Below are positions 10,061 to 18,806 of a stretch of 64,000 nt of DNA, piece by piece. Within the stretch, counting starts at the first letter, position 1; each line of letters starts with the position of its first letter. The DNA is taken from the NCBI RefSeq assembly GCF_003945765.1, contig NZ_CP027712.1:5084001-5148000 (forward strand). Direction: 5' to 3'. The DNA is from Pseudomonas chlororaphis subsp. chlororaphis. Lineage in GTDB: Bacteria > Pseudomonadota > Gammaproteobacteria > Pseudomonadales > Pseudomonadaceae. The notes beneath the pieces are model-generated. The model was not told where the DNA came from. It made no database searches and worked only from the letters and a program-made list of their open reading frames with translations. A program made the translations under genes and the position numbers.

Positions 10061-10723
10061 TCAGCGCTTGCGGCACAGGGTCAAGCCGTCCCCCAGGGGC
10101 AGCAGCGACAGGTCGACACGCGGGTCATCCTTCAAGGCGCGATTGAGTGCCTGGATGGCCCGAGTGTCTTCACTCTGGGGATTTTCCTCCAGCACCCGAC
10201 CGCTCCACAGCGTGTTATCGAACACCGCCAACCCGCCCACGCGTAGCAGGCGCAGGGCACTTTCCAGGTAAGCCGGGTAATTGGCCTTGTCGGCGTCGAT
10301 GAAGACCAGGTCGAAACCACCCTCGCCCTCCTCCTGCTCGATCCTGGCCAAGGTCTCCAGGGCCGGTGCCAGGCGTAACTCGATCCGTCCGGCGACACCT
10401 GCTTCCTGCCAGTAACGGCGCGCGGTGGCGTTGTAGTCGCCCGGGATGTCACAGCAGATCAGTTGACCATCCTCCGGCAAGGCCGCGGCCATGGACAAGG
10501 TGCTATAGCCGGTGAAGGTCCCCACCTCCAGCACACGCCGGGCACCGATCAGCTTGATCAGCAACGCCAGGAACTGCCCCTGCTCGGGCGCTACCTGCCA
10601 GCGCGCCATGGGCAGCGCCTGGGTTTCGTCACGCAGACGGCGCAGCAGCGGCGTTTCGCGCAGGGAAACATCGAGCAGGTAGTGATAGAGGGCGTCGTCG
10701 AGGTTGAGGGTACGAGCGGTCAT
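10061..10723 (-). CDS. Class I SAM-dependent O-methyltransferase
   Basis: The 220-residue product belongs to the caffeoyl-CoA/catechol-type O-methyltransferase family (Methyltransf_3). The SAM motif I VLEVGTFTGYSTLSMA and the metal-binding DLVFIDADKANY region are visible, followed by FDNTLWSGRV. The start MTARTLNLDDALYHYLLD at 10723 is typical; a much longer in-frame extension overlaps the next gene in another frame and is rejected. It ends two bases from the convergent sugar dehydrogenase-like gene. The methyl acceptor is unknown. Confidence 0.9.
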   Translation of the reverse strand: MTARTLNLDDALYHYLLDVSLRETPLLRRLRDETQALPMARWQVAPEQGQFLALLIKLIGARRVLEVGTFTGYSTLSMAAALPEDGQLICCDIPGDYNATARRYWQEAGVAGRIELRLAPALETLARIEQEEGEGGFDLVFIDADKANYPAYLESALRLLRVGGLAVFDNTLWSGRVLEENPQSEDTRAIQALNRALKDDPRVDLSLLPLGDGLTLCRKR

Positions 10724-10752
10724 GGCAACCTCGACGCAGAGACAGGAAGAAC

Positions 10753-11286
10753 CTAAGGATTGTGCGCCAGATGCTCTGGCTGCAGCACGCGTTTGGCGCT
10801 CAGGTAGGCTTTTTGCCAATAGGCCTTGGACAGACTGTCCAGCTTCACCGTGCCGCCGGTGGCCGGCGCATGGACGAAGCGGCCTTCGCCGACATAGATG
10901 CCCGCGTGGCTGACCTGGGAACCGCCATTGGTGGCAAAAAATATCAGGTCGCCGGTCTGCAAGGCATTCTTGCCGACATTCGGTGCCCGCATGCCGATCA
11001 TTTCGCGGGTCGAGCGCGGCAGCGAGATACCGGCGGCGTCGCGATAGACGTAGCCGATCAGGCCGCTGCAATCGAAACCGGAGTCCGGTGTGTTGCCGCC
11101 CCAGCGATAAGGTGTGCCCACCAGGCCCAACGCACGAAACAGCACGTCTTCGGCAGCCGGCGAGAAGGTCTGGGGAGTGTTGAATACGGGAGCACGTACC
11201 ACGGGCGCAGGTGGCGGGGTACGACTGGCGCACGCGCTGAGCAGCGCGGCGAGAACGATCAATGCAAGGCGGGCCGACGTCGACAT
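10753..11286 (-). CDS. NlpC/P60 (C40) peptidase lipoprotein
   Basis: This 177-residue protein has a lipoprotein signal peptide (MSTSARLALIVLAALLSACAS, lipobox LSAC) and one NlpC/P60 domain. The catalytic cysteine is in GFDCSGLIGYVYRD, the histidine in QVSHAGIYVGEGRFVHAPATGG. Enzymes of this family (for example MepS/Spr) cut peptidoglycan cross-links or stem peptides in the periplasm. It is a paralogue of the next gene (11452-12075), from which it is separated by a terminator-like hairpin. Confidence 0.92.
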   Translation of the reverse strand: MSTSARLALIVLAALLSACASRTPPPAPVVRAPVFNTPQTFSPAAEDVLFRALGLVGTPYRWGGNTPDSGFDCSGLIGYVYRDAAGISLPRSTREMIGMRAPNVGKNALQTGDLIFFATNGGSQVSHAGIYVGEGRFVHAPATGGTVKLDSLSKAYWQKAYLSAKRVLQPEHLAHNP

Positions 11287-11334
11287 ATGCAGAACAATCC
11301 TGATCTGGATGCGGCTTTCTCTGCCGTGAGGCCG

Positions 11335-11368
11335 AAAACAAAACCGCGTAAGCAGGGCTTACGCGGTT
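11335..11368 (-). terminator. Rho-independent terminator between the two NlpC/P60 genes
   Basis: Arms AACCGCGTAAGC (11342-11353) and GCTTACGCGGTT (11357-11368) are perfectly complementary with a three-base loop. Reading the minus strand, the stem is followed by TTTTGTTTT. It lies downstream of the 11452-12075 gene and about 50 nt upstream of the next gene, so it should end transcription of the first, or attenuate read-through into the second. Confidence 0.75.
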
Positions 11369-11451
11369 AGTTTTCAACAATAGATCAGGATTCTAGCGCC
11401 TACGCGCCAAACTTCAAGTAAGACTTTAACTTCACCTTACAAAAAGTCCGC

Positions 11452-12075
11452 TTACTTGCGTGCGGTGACCACGGTCGGGGCCATGGCGAGGGCGCGCTTG
11501 GCTTCGATGAAGGTCTTGCTCCAGTAGCTGTCGCCCAGGCTGTCCACCCGCACGCCACCGCTGCGGCGGCTGCTGGAGTGGATGAACTGGTCATCGCCCA
11601 GGTAGATACCAGCATGGCTTACGCGACCGCGGCGGCCATTGGTGGCGAAGAACAGCAGATCGCCCGGCTGCAGCTTGTTACGCGCAACCAGCGGAGCATC
11701 AACGTTGATCATTTCACGGGTGGAGCGCGGCAGATTCATGCCGGCCTCTTCACGGAACAGGTAGCCGATGAAACCGCTGCAATCGAAACCGGCTTCAGAG
11801 GTACCGCCGAAACGGTAACGGGTACCGATCAGGGACATGCCACGTTCGAGAATACTGTCAGCCAGCACTGGCAGCTGGTAAGGCTTGCTGTCAGCGAACT
11901 CGGCGAGTTCTTTTTCGGTTGCCAGCTCTTCCTGGAAAATAGCGGAAGACTGGGCTTTTGAAGAGTTTTGAACCTGTTGTTGCTGCTCTTGTTGGCTCAC
12001 CGGAGAGTGGGTGGCGCAACCAAACAACAGGGTAACGAGTGCAAGAGGCACGAGGGGTGCGAAGCGCTTCAGCAT
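11452..12075 (-). CDS. NlpC/P60 (C40) peptidase lipoprotein
   Basis: The 207-residue product begins MLKRFAPLVPLALVTLLFGCATHS, a lipoprotein signal with lipobox LFGC. A glutamine-rich linker (about residues 28-45) precedes an NlpC/P60 domain with the catalytic cysteine in GFDCSGFIGYLFREEAG and the histidine in RVSHAGIYLGDDQFIHSS. It resembles E. coli MepS/Spr, a murein DD-endopeptidase acting in wall expansion. A GTG two codons upstream (12081) is an alternative start. It is homologous to its downstream neighbour, pointing to an old tandem duplication. Confidence 0.92.
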   Translation of the reverse strand: MLKRFAPLVPLALVTLLFGCATHSPVSQQEQQQQVQNSSKAQSSAIFQEELATEKELAEFADSKPYQLPVLADSILERGMSLIGTRYRFGGTSEAGFDCSGFIGYLFREEAGMNLPRSTREMINVDAPLVARNKLQPGDLLFFATNGRRGRVSHAGIYLGDDQFIHSSSRRSGGVRVDSLGDSYWSKTFIEAKRALAMAPTVVTARK

Positions 12076-12288
12076 GGGCACGACCGTGGCTTAAAGTTAT
12101 AAAGAAGCCGCGACTATGCCTTCTATCGCTCTAATTTGCAAATTCAATCGATTGAAATGTGACTTATCGGTTTCTACTCAACATCTAAGGCCTTAAGCCC
12201 ATTTTAAACGCACGCGCCTCTGGAACCGCTTCCGGATGCGGGTTTTCTGGCGCTTGAATATACCAAAAAGCCACTACCGCCCGCGGCT

Positions 12289-12993
12289 TTACCAGCCCAG
12301 GGTTTCCTTGAGGAAGGGAATGGTCAGCTTGCGCTGAGCCTGCAAGGACGCCTGATCAAGGCGCTCCAGCAGCTCGAACAAGGCGCTCATGCTGCGGGTA
12401 CCGCGCGTCAGGATAAAGTGCCCGACTTCGTCGGTCAGGTGCAGCCCGCGACGTGAGGCGCGCAATTGCAATGCACGCAATTTGTCTTCATCGGAGAGCG
12501 GGCGCATCTGGAAGATCAGCGCCAGGGTCAGGCGGGATTTGAGGTCCGCCAGCTTCACCGGCAGCTCCCGGGGAGAGGTCGAAGCCGCGATCAACAGGCG
12601 CCGGCCGCTGTCACGCAAGCGGTTGAACAGATGAAACAGCGCTTCTTCCCAGTCAGCCTTGCCCGCCACCGCTTGCAAGTCATCCAGGCAGACCAGTTCG
12701 TACTGTTCCAGGTTGTCGAGGATTTCGATGCCGCGGTCCAGCAATTCCGCCAGGGGCAAATAGACCGCTGGCTCCCCCAACTGCTCGAACCGCAGGCAGG
12801 CCGCCTGCAGCAAGTGCGTACGCCCTACCCCATCCTTGCCCCAGAGGTAGATCAGGCTTTCGGTCCAGCCGGCGTCGGCTTCGCAAAGCCGCTCGACATA
12901 GCCGAGTGCAGCGGCATTGGCGCCTGGGTAGTAGTTGATGAAGGTGGCGTCATCACGCAGACGCACACCTAGGGGCAGCTGAATCGGTTTCAT
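12289..12993 (-). CDS. hda: DnaA regulatory inactivator Hda
   Basis: This 234-residue DnaA-like AAA+ protein stimulates hydrolysis of ATP bound to DnaA together with the beta clamp, preventing re-initiation of replication. The N-terminus MKPIQLPLGVRLRDDATFINYYPGAN contains the clamp-binding QLPLGV motif. A diverged P-loop GKDGVGRTHLLQA, the Walker-B region LVCLDDLQAVAG and the sensor region LLIAASTSPREL follow. Length is typical of Hda and about half that of DnaA. It stands between an NlpC/P60 gene and an AI-2E-type permease, as in other pseudomonads. Confidence 0.95.
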   Translation of the reverse strand: MKPIQLPLGVRLRDDATFINYYPGANAAALGYVERLCEADAGWTESLIYLWGKDGVGRTHLLQAACLRFEQLGEPAVYLPLAELLDRGIEILDNLEQYELVCLDDLQAVAGKADWEEALFHLFNRLRDSGRRLLIAASTSPRELPVKLADLKSRLTLALIFQMRPLSDEDKLRALQLRASRRGLHLTDEVGHFILTRGTRSMSALFELLERLDQASLQAQRKLTIPFLKETLGW

Positions 12994-13221
12994 GCTGACT
13001 GAACAGTTCCAAACGAACCGTTAGTGGCCTCTGTGTAAAGTTTGCAAAGTTTATACCCGTGACGCCGGGCGCACAATGTAGCAGACCACAAGCAAAATCA
13101 AAGGTTTGCGTTAGCCTGATGAAATCACGGGGGTTTCTTTGACGGTGGATGTGACAGCTGTAAACACTCTCGATGGCACCCACCTGAAACGCAGGCGCCC
13201 CGAAAGCGTTAACCGTGGACG

Positions 13222-14295
13222 TTACAGCTCGGACTCCTCTACACCGCTATAGATGTCCGAATCCTTGTACAAGTCGTGCACATGGCGCACCAGCACCATG
13301 ATCACCGCCGCCACCGGCAAGGCCAGCAGGATGCCGGTGAAACCGAACAGCTCACCACCGGCGAGAATCGCGAAGATCACCGCCACCGGGTGCAGGCCGA
13401 TCCGGTCGCCCACCAGCAAGGGGGTCAGCACCATGCCCTCCAGGGCCTGGCCGACCATGAACACGGCCACGATGCCGATCATCGGGTACAGGTCGCCACC
13501 GAACTGGAACAACCCAGCAATCAGCGCCGCGCCGATGCCGATGACAAACCCCATGTACGGCACGATGGCCGCCAGGCCGGCAATCAGACCGATCAACAGC
13601 CCCAGTTCCAGCCCGACCAGCATCAGGCCCGCTGCATAGATCATCCCCAGGGCCACCATCACCAGCAGCTGACCACGGACGAACGCCCCCAGCACTTCAT
13701 GGCATTCCCCCGCCAGCGCCACCACACGCTCCTCGCGATCACGGGGCAACAGGCTGCGGATCTTCGCCATCATCAGGTCCCAGTCGCGTAGCAGGTAAAA
13801 GCTGACCACCGGAATCAGTACCAGGTTGGCCAGCCAGCCAATCAGCGCCAGGCTGGAGGCCGTTGCCTGGCTCAGGACCACGCCGACGATATCGGTGGTC
13901 TGCCCCATGTGCTCGCTGATCGCCGCCTTGACCTTGTCGAACTTCCAGAAACCATCGGACAAGCCCAGCTTGGACTGCGCCCAGGGCATTGCCGTGTGCT
14001 GCAGCCAATCGAGCATCTGCGGCGCCAGTTCATACAGGCGCAGCAGTTGCTTGGCGAGCATAGGCACCAGCACCAGCAACAACGCCATGACGATCAGGGT
14101 GAACAGGGCAAATACCGCCACCACGCCCCAGGTGCGCGACAACCCGAGCTTTTCCAGGCGGTCCACCAGCGGATCGAACAGATAGGCCAACAATAAGGCC
14201 ACCAGGAACGGCGTCAGGATCGGATGCAACAGGTACACAAACCCACAGAGCAGGACCAACCCACCCAACCAGACCCATCGACGCGTATCAGCCAT
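13222..14295 (-). CDS. AI-2E family transporter (PerM-like permease)
   Basis: The 357-residue protein has about eight hydrophobic segments, the pattern of the AI-2E/PerM (UPF0118) family, including GLLIGLIAGLAAIVPYMGFVIGIGAALIAG and a C-terminal LPVAAVIMVLVRHVHDLY. The family includes autoinducer-2 exporters and Na+/H+ antiporters, so the substrate cannot be given. The start MADTRRWVW at 14295 was preferred to an ATG four codons upstream because a GGAG precedes it at a suitable distance. It lies between hda and a DUF2066 gene on the same strand. Confidence 0.9.
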   Translation of the reverse strand: MADTRRWVWLGGLVLLCGFVYLLHPILTPFLVALLLAYLFDPLVDRLEKLGLSRTWGVVAVFALFTLIVMALLLVLVPMLAKQLLRLYELAPQMLDWLQHTAMPWAQSKLGLSDGFWKFDKVKAAISEHMGQTTDIVGVVLSQATASSLALIGWLANLVLIPVVSFYLLRDWDLMMAKIRSLLPRDREERVVALAGECHEVLGAFVRGQLLVMVALGMIYAAGLMLVGLELGLLIGLIAGLAAIVPYMGFVIGIGAALIAGLFQFGGDLYPMIGIVAVFMVGQALEGMVLTPLLVGDRIGLHPVAVIFAILAGGELFGFTGILLALPVAAVIMVLVRHVHDLYKDSDIYSGVEESEL

Positions 14296-14331
14296 GAACC
14301 ACTCCATTGCTTCTATATAAAGAAAGAAAAC

Positions 14332-15363
14332 CTACCAGCGAAAACGCAGTTGCGCGGCCGGTGCAGGCGCAGGTGTCGCGCCTTCGACAGTCGGCTGGAC
14401 AGGCACAGCGCCCGCCGGGACTTCCTGCAACCGAGCCAGATTCAACTGCGCACGCAGCTGCTCGGCGCTGCCGCTGACCCGGTACACCGAACGATCACCA
14501 TCGACGCTCTGCAAACGCCCACCGAAGGGCTCGAGCAAACGGCCCAACGCCGCATAGCGCTCCAGGTTCATGCCCTGCACTTCCAGCAACTGCTCGCTGG
14601 ATGCGCCCGGCTTGACCGCGAAACGCGGGGCCAGGCGCTGGCTGACCGCCAACAGCACGGCATCGGCCAAGGCCGGCACATCAGCTCCCTGGACGCTGCC
14701 CTGCTCCTTCTGGTCACCCAGCCACAGGCGCCATTTGGCCTGCCACTGACCGCCCTCTTCACTGGCATGCACCGCCAGCAGAGCGTCCGCGCCGTAACGC
14801 TCCGACGCGGCGCGCAATGGCGCCGGATCGGAACCTTCGAGATTCGGCGCCGTAGCGACAATCTGCTCATTCAGGTCACCCAGCGGCAAACGCAGCGGCA
14901 GGCCGCGATGCAGGGCCGCACGGCGCAACGGCGTGGCGCTGGCCTGGCCATCGCCCACCAGGCTGGAACCTTCACTGGAGTCGGTCAGCCACCAGCCGAG
15001 AATCGACGGGCGATTACTGCCCCACAGCGACAGGCCAGCCTGGCGCAACGCCCGGTCGGTGCTGGCCGGGTCGAAGTCGACCTGCAGGCTTTCGGGAGGA
15101 CCGGCGTCGTAGCCGTACTGGCTGATGATCTGCTGCGGGTCCTTGCGGATCGCCGCCAGTCCCGGGTTCTGCAGGGCCTTGCTATCGCCGGTCAGGCGCA
15201 ATACCAGGGTTTCCAGGGCCCGCTGGGTGGCCTGGTCGCGCTCGCCAGGGGCCTGGCTGCTGACCGGTTCGCGGACCTGATACAGGTTATTGAGGGTTTC
15301 GGCATGACTCGCCAGGCTGACCAATGACAAACAGCCCACAAAAAGAAATTTACCCAAACGCAT
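14332..15363 (-). CDS. DUF2066 domain-containing exported protein
   Basis: The 343-residue product starts with a signal peptide (MRLGKFLFVGCLSLVSLASHA, cleavage before ETLN), so it is exported. The remainder matches the general look of DUF2066 proteins found next to purM in gammaproteobacteria; no catalytic motif is apparent. A proline/alanine-rich stretch precedes the C-terminal QLRFRW. The start at 15363 gives the intact signal peptide; a longer extension upstream is not supported. It is divergent from purM. Confidence 0.85.
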   Translation of the reverse strand: MRLGKFLFVGCLSLVSLASHAETLNNLYQVREPVSSQAPGERDQATQRALETLVLRLTGDSKALQNPGLAAIRKDPQQIISQYGYDAGPPESLQVDFDPASTDRALRQAGLSLWGSNRPSILGWWLTDSSEGSSLVGDGQASATPLRRAALHRGLPLRLPLGDLNEQIVATAPNLEGSDPAPLRAASERYGADALLAVHASEEGGQWQAKWRLWLGDQKEQGSVQGADVPALADAVLLAVSQRLAPRFAVKPGASSEQLLEVQGMNLERYAALGRLLEPFGGRLQSVDGDRSVYRVSGSAEQLRAQLNLARLQEVPAGAVPVQPTVEGATPAPAPAAQLRFRW

Positions 15364-15751
15364 GGAGGATTCCCGACGACAAAAGGCGGCTGGAACAGAC
15401 CGCATGAACAGGATTGACCAAGGCTGTGACCACAAAGCCTGGACAAACATTCACCCGGTCGATGGAAGTTTTCGTGCTGTCATAACGATAGCGGGTACAA
15501 GGCTATACCTTATACAGCCCCGAGCGGCGCGATCGACACGCGCAATTGCGGTTTTTTTTTTAAGCGGATATGCCCTGCCCGTCGGCCCGAGGATGGCCGC
15601 TACACCTCAAGCCTGATAAAATCGCGCGCCTTCGCAGACCGGCAACAGCCGGGGTCGCTGAAATGATTGCGCGGCATTGCCGCCGCGACTGTTTCACTGG
15701 CCTCCCTGGACTCGGTCGATACCCCCTGAATCCCCCCTAAAGGCCTGGATC
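15364..15751. other. Divergent intergenic region between the DUF2066 gene and purM
   Basis: This 388-base gap should hold the promoters of both flanking genes. A run of ten T at about 15551-15560 follows GCGCAATTGCGG, and an AT-rich TATACCTTATACAG lies near 15507-15520. A -10-like GATAAAAT occurs at 15615-15622 on the purM strand, without a good -35 hexamer. No gene, RNA motif or convincing operator was recognised. Confidence 0.5.
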
Positions 15752-16810
15752 ATGAGCAAGCAACCCTCCCTGAGCTACAAAGACGCCGGTGTAGACATCG
15801 ACGCCGGTGAAGCATTGGTCGAACGCATCAAGAGCGTCGCCAAGCGCACCGCGCGCCCGGAAGTCATGGGCGGCCTGGGCGGTTTCGGCGCCCTCTGCGA
15901 AATCCCGGCCGGCTACAAGCAGCCAGTACTGGTCTCCGGTACCGACGGCGTGGGCACCAAGCTGCGCCTGGCACTGAACCTGAACAAACACGACAGCATC
16001 GGCCAGGACCTGGTCGCCATGTGCGTCAACGACCTGGTGGTCTGCGGTGCCGAGCCGCTGTTCTTCCTCGACTACTACGCCACCGGCAAGCTGAACGTCG
16101 ACGTTGCCGCCACCGTGGTTACCGGTATCGGCGCTGGCTGCGAACTGGCTGGCTGCTCCCTGGTCGGCGGTGAAACCGCTGAAATGCCCGGCATGTACGA
16201 AGGCGAAGACTACGACCTGGCCGGCTTCTGCGTCGGCGTGGTGGAAAAAGCCGAAATCATCGACGGTTCCAAGGTTGCCACCGGCGACGCCCTGCTCGCC
16301 CTGCCATCGTCCGGCCCGCACTCCAACGGCTACTCGCTGATCCGCAAGATCATCGAAGTCTCCGGTGCCGATATCGAAACCGTCCAGCTCGACGGCAAGC
16401 CGCTGACCGAACTGCTGATGGCCCCGACCCGCATCTACGTCAAGCCACTGCTCAAGCTGATCAAGGACACTGGCGCGGTCAAGGCCATGGCCCACATCAC
16501 CGGCGGCGGCCTGCTGGACAACATTCCGCGTGTCCTGCCAAAAGGCGCCCAGGCCGTGGTCGACGTGGCCAGCTGGCAGCGCCCGGCGGTATTCGACTGG
16601 CTGCAAGAGAAAGGCAACGTCGACGAACACGAAATGCACCGCGTGCTGAACTGCGGCGTGGGCATGGTGATCTGCGTGGCTCAGGAGCACGTTGAAAGCG
16701 CCCTGAACGTCCTGCGCGAAGCCGGCGAACAACCTTGGGTCATTGGTCAGATCGCTAGCGCCGCCGAGGGCGCTGCCCAGGTCGAGCTGAAAAACCTCAA
16801 GGCACATTGA
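15752..16810 (+). CDS. purM: Phosphoribosylformylglycinamidine cyclo-ligase PurM
   Basis: This 352-residue enzyme closes the imidazole ring of purines, converting FGAM to AIR with ATP. Family motifs are clear: [21 protein letters not shown] at the N-terminus, [54 protein letters not shown] and [13 protein letters not shown]. The start [13 protein letters not shown] is standard. It is followed directly by purN, whose ATG overlaps the purM TGA by one base, so the two purine genes are translationally coupled. Confidence 0.98.
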   Translation: MSKQPSLSYKDAGVDIDAGEALVERIKSVAKRTARPEVMGGLGGFGALCEIPAGYKQPVLVSGTDGVGTKLRLALNLNKHDSIGQDLVAMCVNDLVVCGAEPLFFLDYYATGKLNVDVAATVVTGIGAGCELAGCSLVGGETAEMPGMYEGEDYDLAGFCVGVVEKAEIIDGSKVATGDALLALPSSGPHSNGYSLIRKIIEVSGADIETVQLDGKPLTELLMAPTRIYVKPLLKLIKDTGAVKAMAHITGGGLLDNIPRVLPKGAQAVVDVASWQRPAVFDWLQEKGNVDEHEMHRVLNCGVGMVICVAQEHVESALNVLREAGEQPWVIGQIASAAEGAAQVELKNLKAH

Positions 16811-17472
16811 TGCAAGAGCCGATGCCAGCCACCTGTGATGTAGTGGTGCTGTTGTCCGGTACCGGCAGCAACTTGCAGGCCCTGATCGACAGTACCCGGG
16901 GCGACGACAGCCCGGTACGCATCCGCGCGGTGATTTCCAACCGCGCCGACGCCTACGGCCTGCAACGCGCCCGGGACGCAGGTATCGATACCCGCGCCCT
17001 CGATCACAAGGCATTCGAAGGTCGCGAGGCCTTCGATGCCGCGCTGATCGAACTGATCGACGCCTTCCAGCCCAAGCTCGTGGTGCTTGCCGGATTCATG
17101 CGCATTCTCAGCGCGGACTTCGTGCGGCACTATCAGGGTCGCCTGCTCAATATCCATCCTTCGCTGCTACCCAAATACAAAGGGTTACACACTCATCAGC
17201 GAGCGCTGGAGGCCGGAGACACCGAGCACGGCTGCAGCGTGCACTTTGTGACAGAGGAACTCGATGGCGGACCACTGGTCGTACAGGCAGTGATCCCGGT
17301 AGAGTTGCACGACTCGCCGCAAAGCCTGGCGCAGCGGGTCCACGTCCAGGAACACCGGATTTACCCAATGGCCGTACGCTGGTTTGCCGAAGGTCGACTC
17401 ACACTCGGCGAACAGGGTGCTTTACTGGATGGTCAGTTACTGGCCGCCAGTGGCCACTTGATTCGTAATTAG
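16810..17472 (+). CDS. purN: Phosphoribosylglycinamide formyltransferase PurN
   Basis: This 220-residue enzyme transfers a formyl group from 10-formyltetrahydrofolate to GAR in purine synthesis. Visible motifs are VVLLSGTGSNLQALID near the N-terminus, the catalytic NIHPSLLPKYKGLHTHQRALEAGDTEHG region, and HFVTEELDGGPLVVQA. The start at 16810 shares one base with the purM stop (TGATG). A DUF3108 gene follows after 8 bases, so the three genes probably form one transcript. Confidence 0.97.
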   Translation: MQEPMPATCDVVVLLSGTGSNLQALIDSTRGDDSPVRIRAVISNRADAYGLQRARDAGIDTRALDHKAFEGREAFDAALIELIDAFQPKLVVLAGFMRILSADFVRHYQGRLLNIHPSLLPKYKGLHTHQRALEAGDTEHGCSVHFVTEELDGGPLVVQAVIPVELHDSPQSLAQRVHVQEHRIYPMAVRWFAEGRLTLGEQGALLDGQLLAASGHLIRN

Positions 17473-17480
17473 GAGATTTT

Positions 17481-18194
17481 ATGCGTCGCGCCCTGCTCTT
17501 CGCTTGTGCTCTGCTCGCCCTGCCCTTCGCGCAGGCTGCGGACCTTCAACCCTTCTCCGCCAGCTATACCGCCGACTGGAAACAGCTGCCGATGAGCGGT
17601 ACCGCCGAACGCAGCCTGGAAAAGAAAGGCGACGGCACCTGGAAGCTGAGCTTCAAGGCTTCGATGATGATCGCCAGCCTGACTGAAGAAAGCACCCTGA
17701 CGCTCGACAAGGACACCCTGCTGCCGCAGTCCTATCACTTCGAACGCGGCGGCCTCGGCAAAGCCAAGAAGGCCGACCTGGACTTCGACTGGAACGCCAA
17801 GATGGTCACCGGCACCGATCGCGGCGATGCAGTCAAGATCCCGCTCAATCGCGGCATGGTCGACAAATCCACCTACCAGCTCGCTCTGCAGCACGATGTA
17901 GCCGCCGGCAAGAAAAGCATGAGCTACCAGGTCGTCGATGATGGCGAAGTCGATACCTACGACTTCCGTGTCCTGGGCTCGGAAAAAGTCGACACCAAGG
18001 CCGGCCAGATCGACGCGATCAAGGTCGAGCGCGTGCGCGACCCGACACAAAGCAAACGCATCACCGTCATGTGGTTCGCCAAGGACTGGGATTACCTGCT
18101 GGTTCGCCTGCAACAGGTCGAAACCGACGGCAAGGAGTACAACATCATGCTCCTAAACGGCACCGTCAACGGCAAGACCGTCAAAGGCAGCTAA
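17481..18194 (+). CDS. DUF3108 domain-containing exported protein
   Basis: The 237-residue product has a signal peptide (MRRALLFACALLALPFAQA, then ADLQPF) and a DUF3108-type beta-rich body (FSASYTADWKQLPMSGTAERSL, GSEKVDTKAGQIDAIKVERVRD). The function is unknown; proteins of this family are periplasmic and are commonly encoded after purN in pseudomonads. A strong terminator follows 15 bases after the stop, so it is the last gene of the purM-purN unit. Confidence 0.88.
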   Translation: MRRALLFACALLALPFAQAADLQPFSASYTADWKQLPMSGTAERSLEKKGDGTWKLSFKASMMIASLTEESTLTLDKDTLLPQSYHFERGGLGKAKKADLDFDWNAKMVTGTDRGDAVKIPLNRGMVDKSTYQLALQHDVAAGKKSMSYQVVDDGEVDTYDFRVLGSEKVDTKAGQIDAIKVERVRDPTQSKRITVMWFAKDWDYLLVRLQQVETDGKEYNIMLLNGTVNGKTVKGS

Positions 18195-18208
18195 GCCGCA
18201 CGACAATG

Positions 18209-18238
18209 AAAAAGCCCCGCCGATGCGGGGCTTTTTTT
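18209..18238 (+). terminator. Rho-independent terminator after purM-purN-DUF3108
   Basis: AGCCCCGC and GCGGGGCT form an 8-bp GC-rich stem with a CGAT loop, followed by a run of T and preceded by a run of A, so it may work in both directions. It lies 15 bases after the DUF3108 stop codon. Confidence 0.9.
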
Positions 18239-18523
18239 CGCCTGGTGTTTCCATTTAGCCGCTCAAGCACAGCCCTCCTGGCGACCCGGCAGGCTCACTC
18301 GCCGGGCCAAAACACCCAGTACGACAGCTGCCCAACATGAAACTTTTGTCATAAAACTCCGGCCCCTGCGACCGAATGCCACAGTTTCCGCGGCCTGCGG
18401 GACTGTTTCGAAATCTGCAAAAGATTGTTGCATTTGAAAGCAATTTACTTAGCCAGCTAACAAAATATATAACAGAGCCCTGCACACGCCTTGCTGCAGA
18501 TCAATAGAGATTGGAGCTAGCAG
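18239..18523 (+). other. Leader/intergenic region upstream of a small-protein gene
   Basis: The stretch becomes AT-rich toward its 3' end (about 18415-18475, including AAAATATATAAC), unlike the GC-rich surroundings, and presumably carries the promoter of the 18524 gene. No known RNA family was recognised. An unannotated small RNA is possible but nothing specific supports it. Confidence 0.35.
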
Positions 18524-18712
18524 ATGACTGTAAAAGTAACTGAACGCGACGATTCACACATGTCCCATGAAGGCGTAGCCGCAGGTGTACGGATCTGGGA
18601 CGTGCATCAACAAGACTTGCTGGTGGGAATGTTTCATTCCGAGAGCGATGCCCATAATTACAAGGCCGAACTGGAGAAGCTGGAGCAGAACCGCGCACCG
18701 CAAAGCTCCTGA
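18524..18712 (+). CDS. Small hypothetical protein (62 residues)
   Basis: The product is a 62-residue, soluble, charged protein not recognised by name. The middle VRIWDVHQQDLLVGMF is followed by an amphipathic helix-like NYKAELEKLEQN. A GGAG at about 18513-18516 precedes the ATG at a suitable distance. The gene is isolated, ends 50 bases before a bidirectional terminator, and has an AT-rich leader, which together support real expression. It is probably a Pseudomonas-restricted family; no function is claimed. Confidence 0.7.
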   Translation: MTVKVTERDDSHMSHEGVAAGVRIWDVHQQDLLVGMFHSESDAHNYKAELEKLEQNRAPQSS

Positions 18713-18761
18713 CCTCACAACGACTGCCGCGCCTGCCGCCACGCATCGGCAGGCGCTTCAG

Positions 18762-18798
18762 AAACAACAAACCCCGCTCATGGCGGGGTTTGTTGTTT
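18762..18798. terminator. Bidirectional Rho-independent terminator
   Basis: AAACAACAAACCCCGC and its exact complement GCGGGGTTTGTTGTTT form a 16-bp stem around a TCATG loop. It lies between the convergent small-protein gene (stop 18712) and the DUF2058 gene (stop 18807), so it can end both transcripts. Confidence 0.9.
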
Positions 18799-18806
18799 CT
18801 GCGGGT

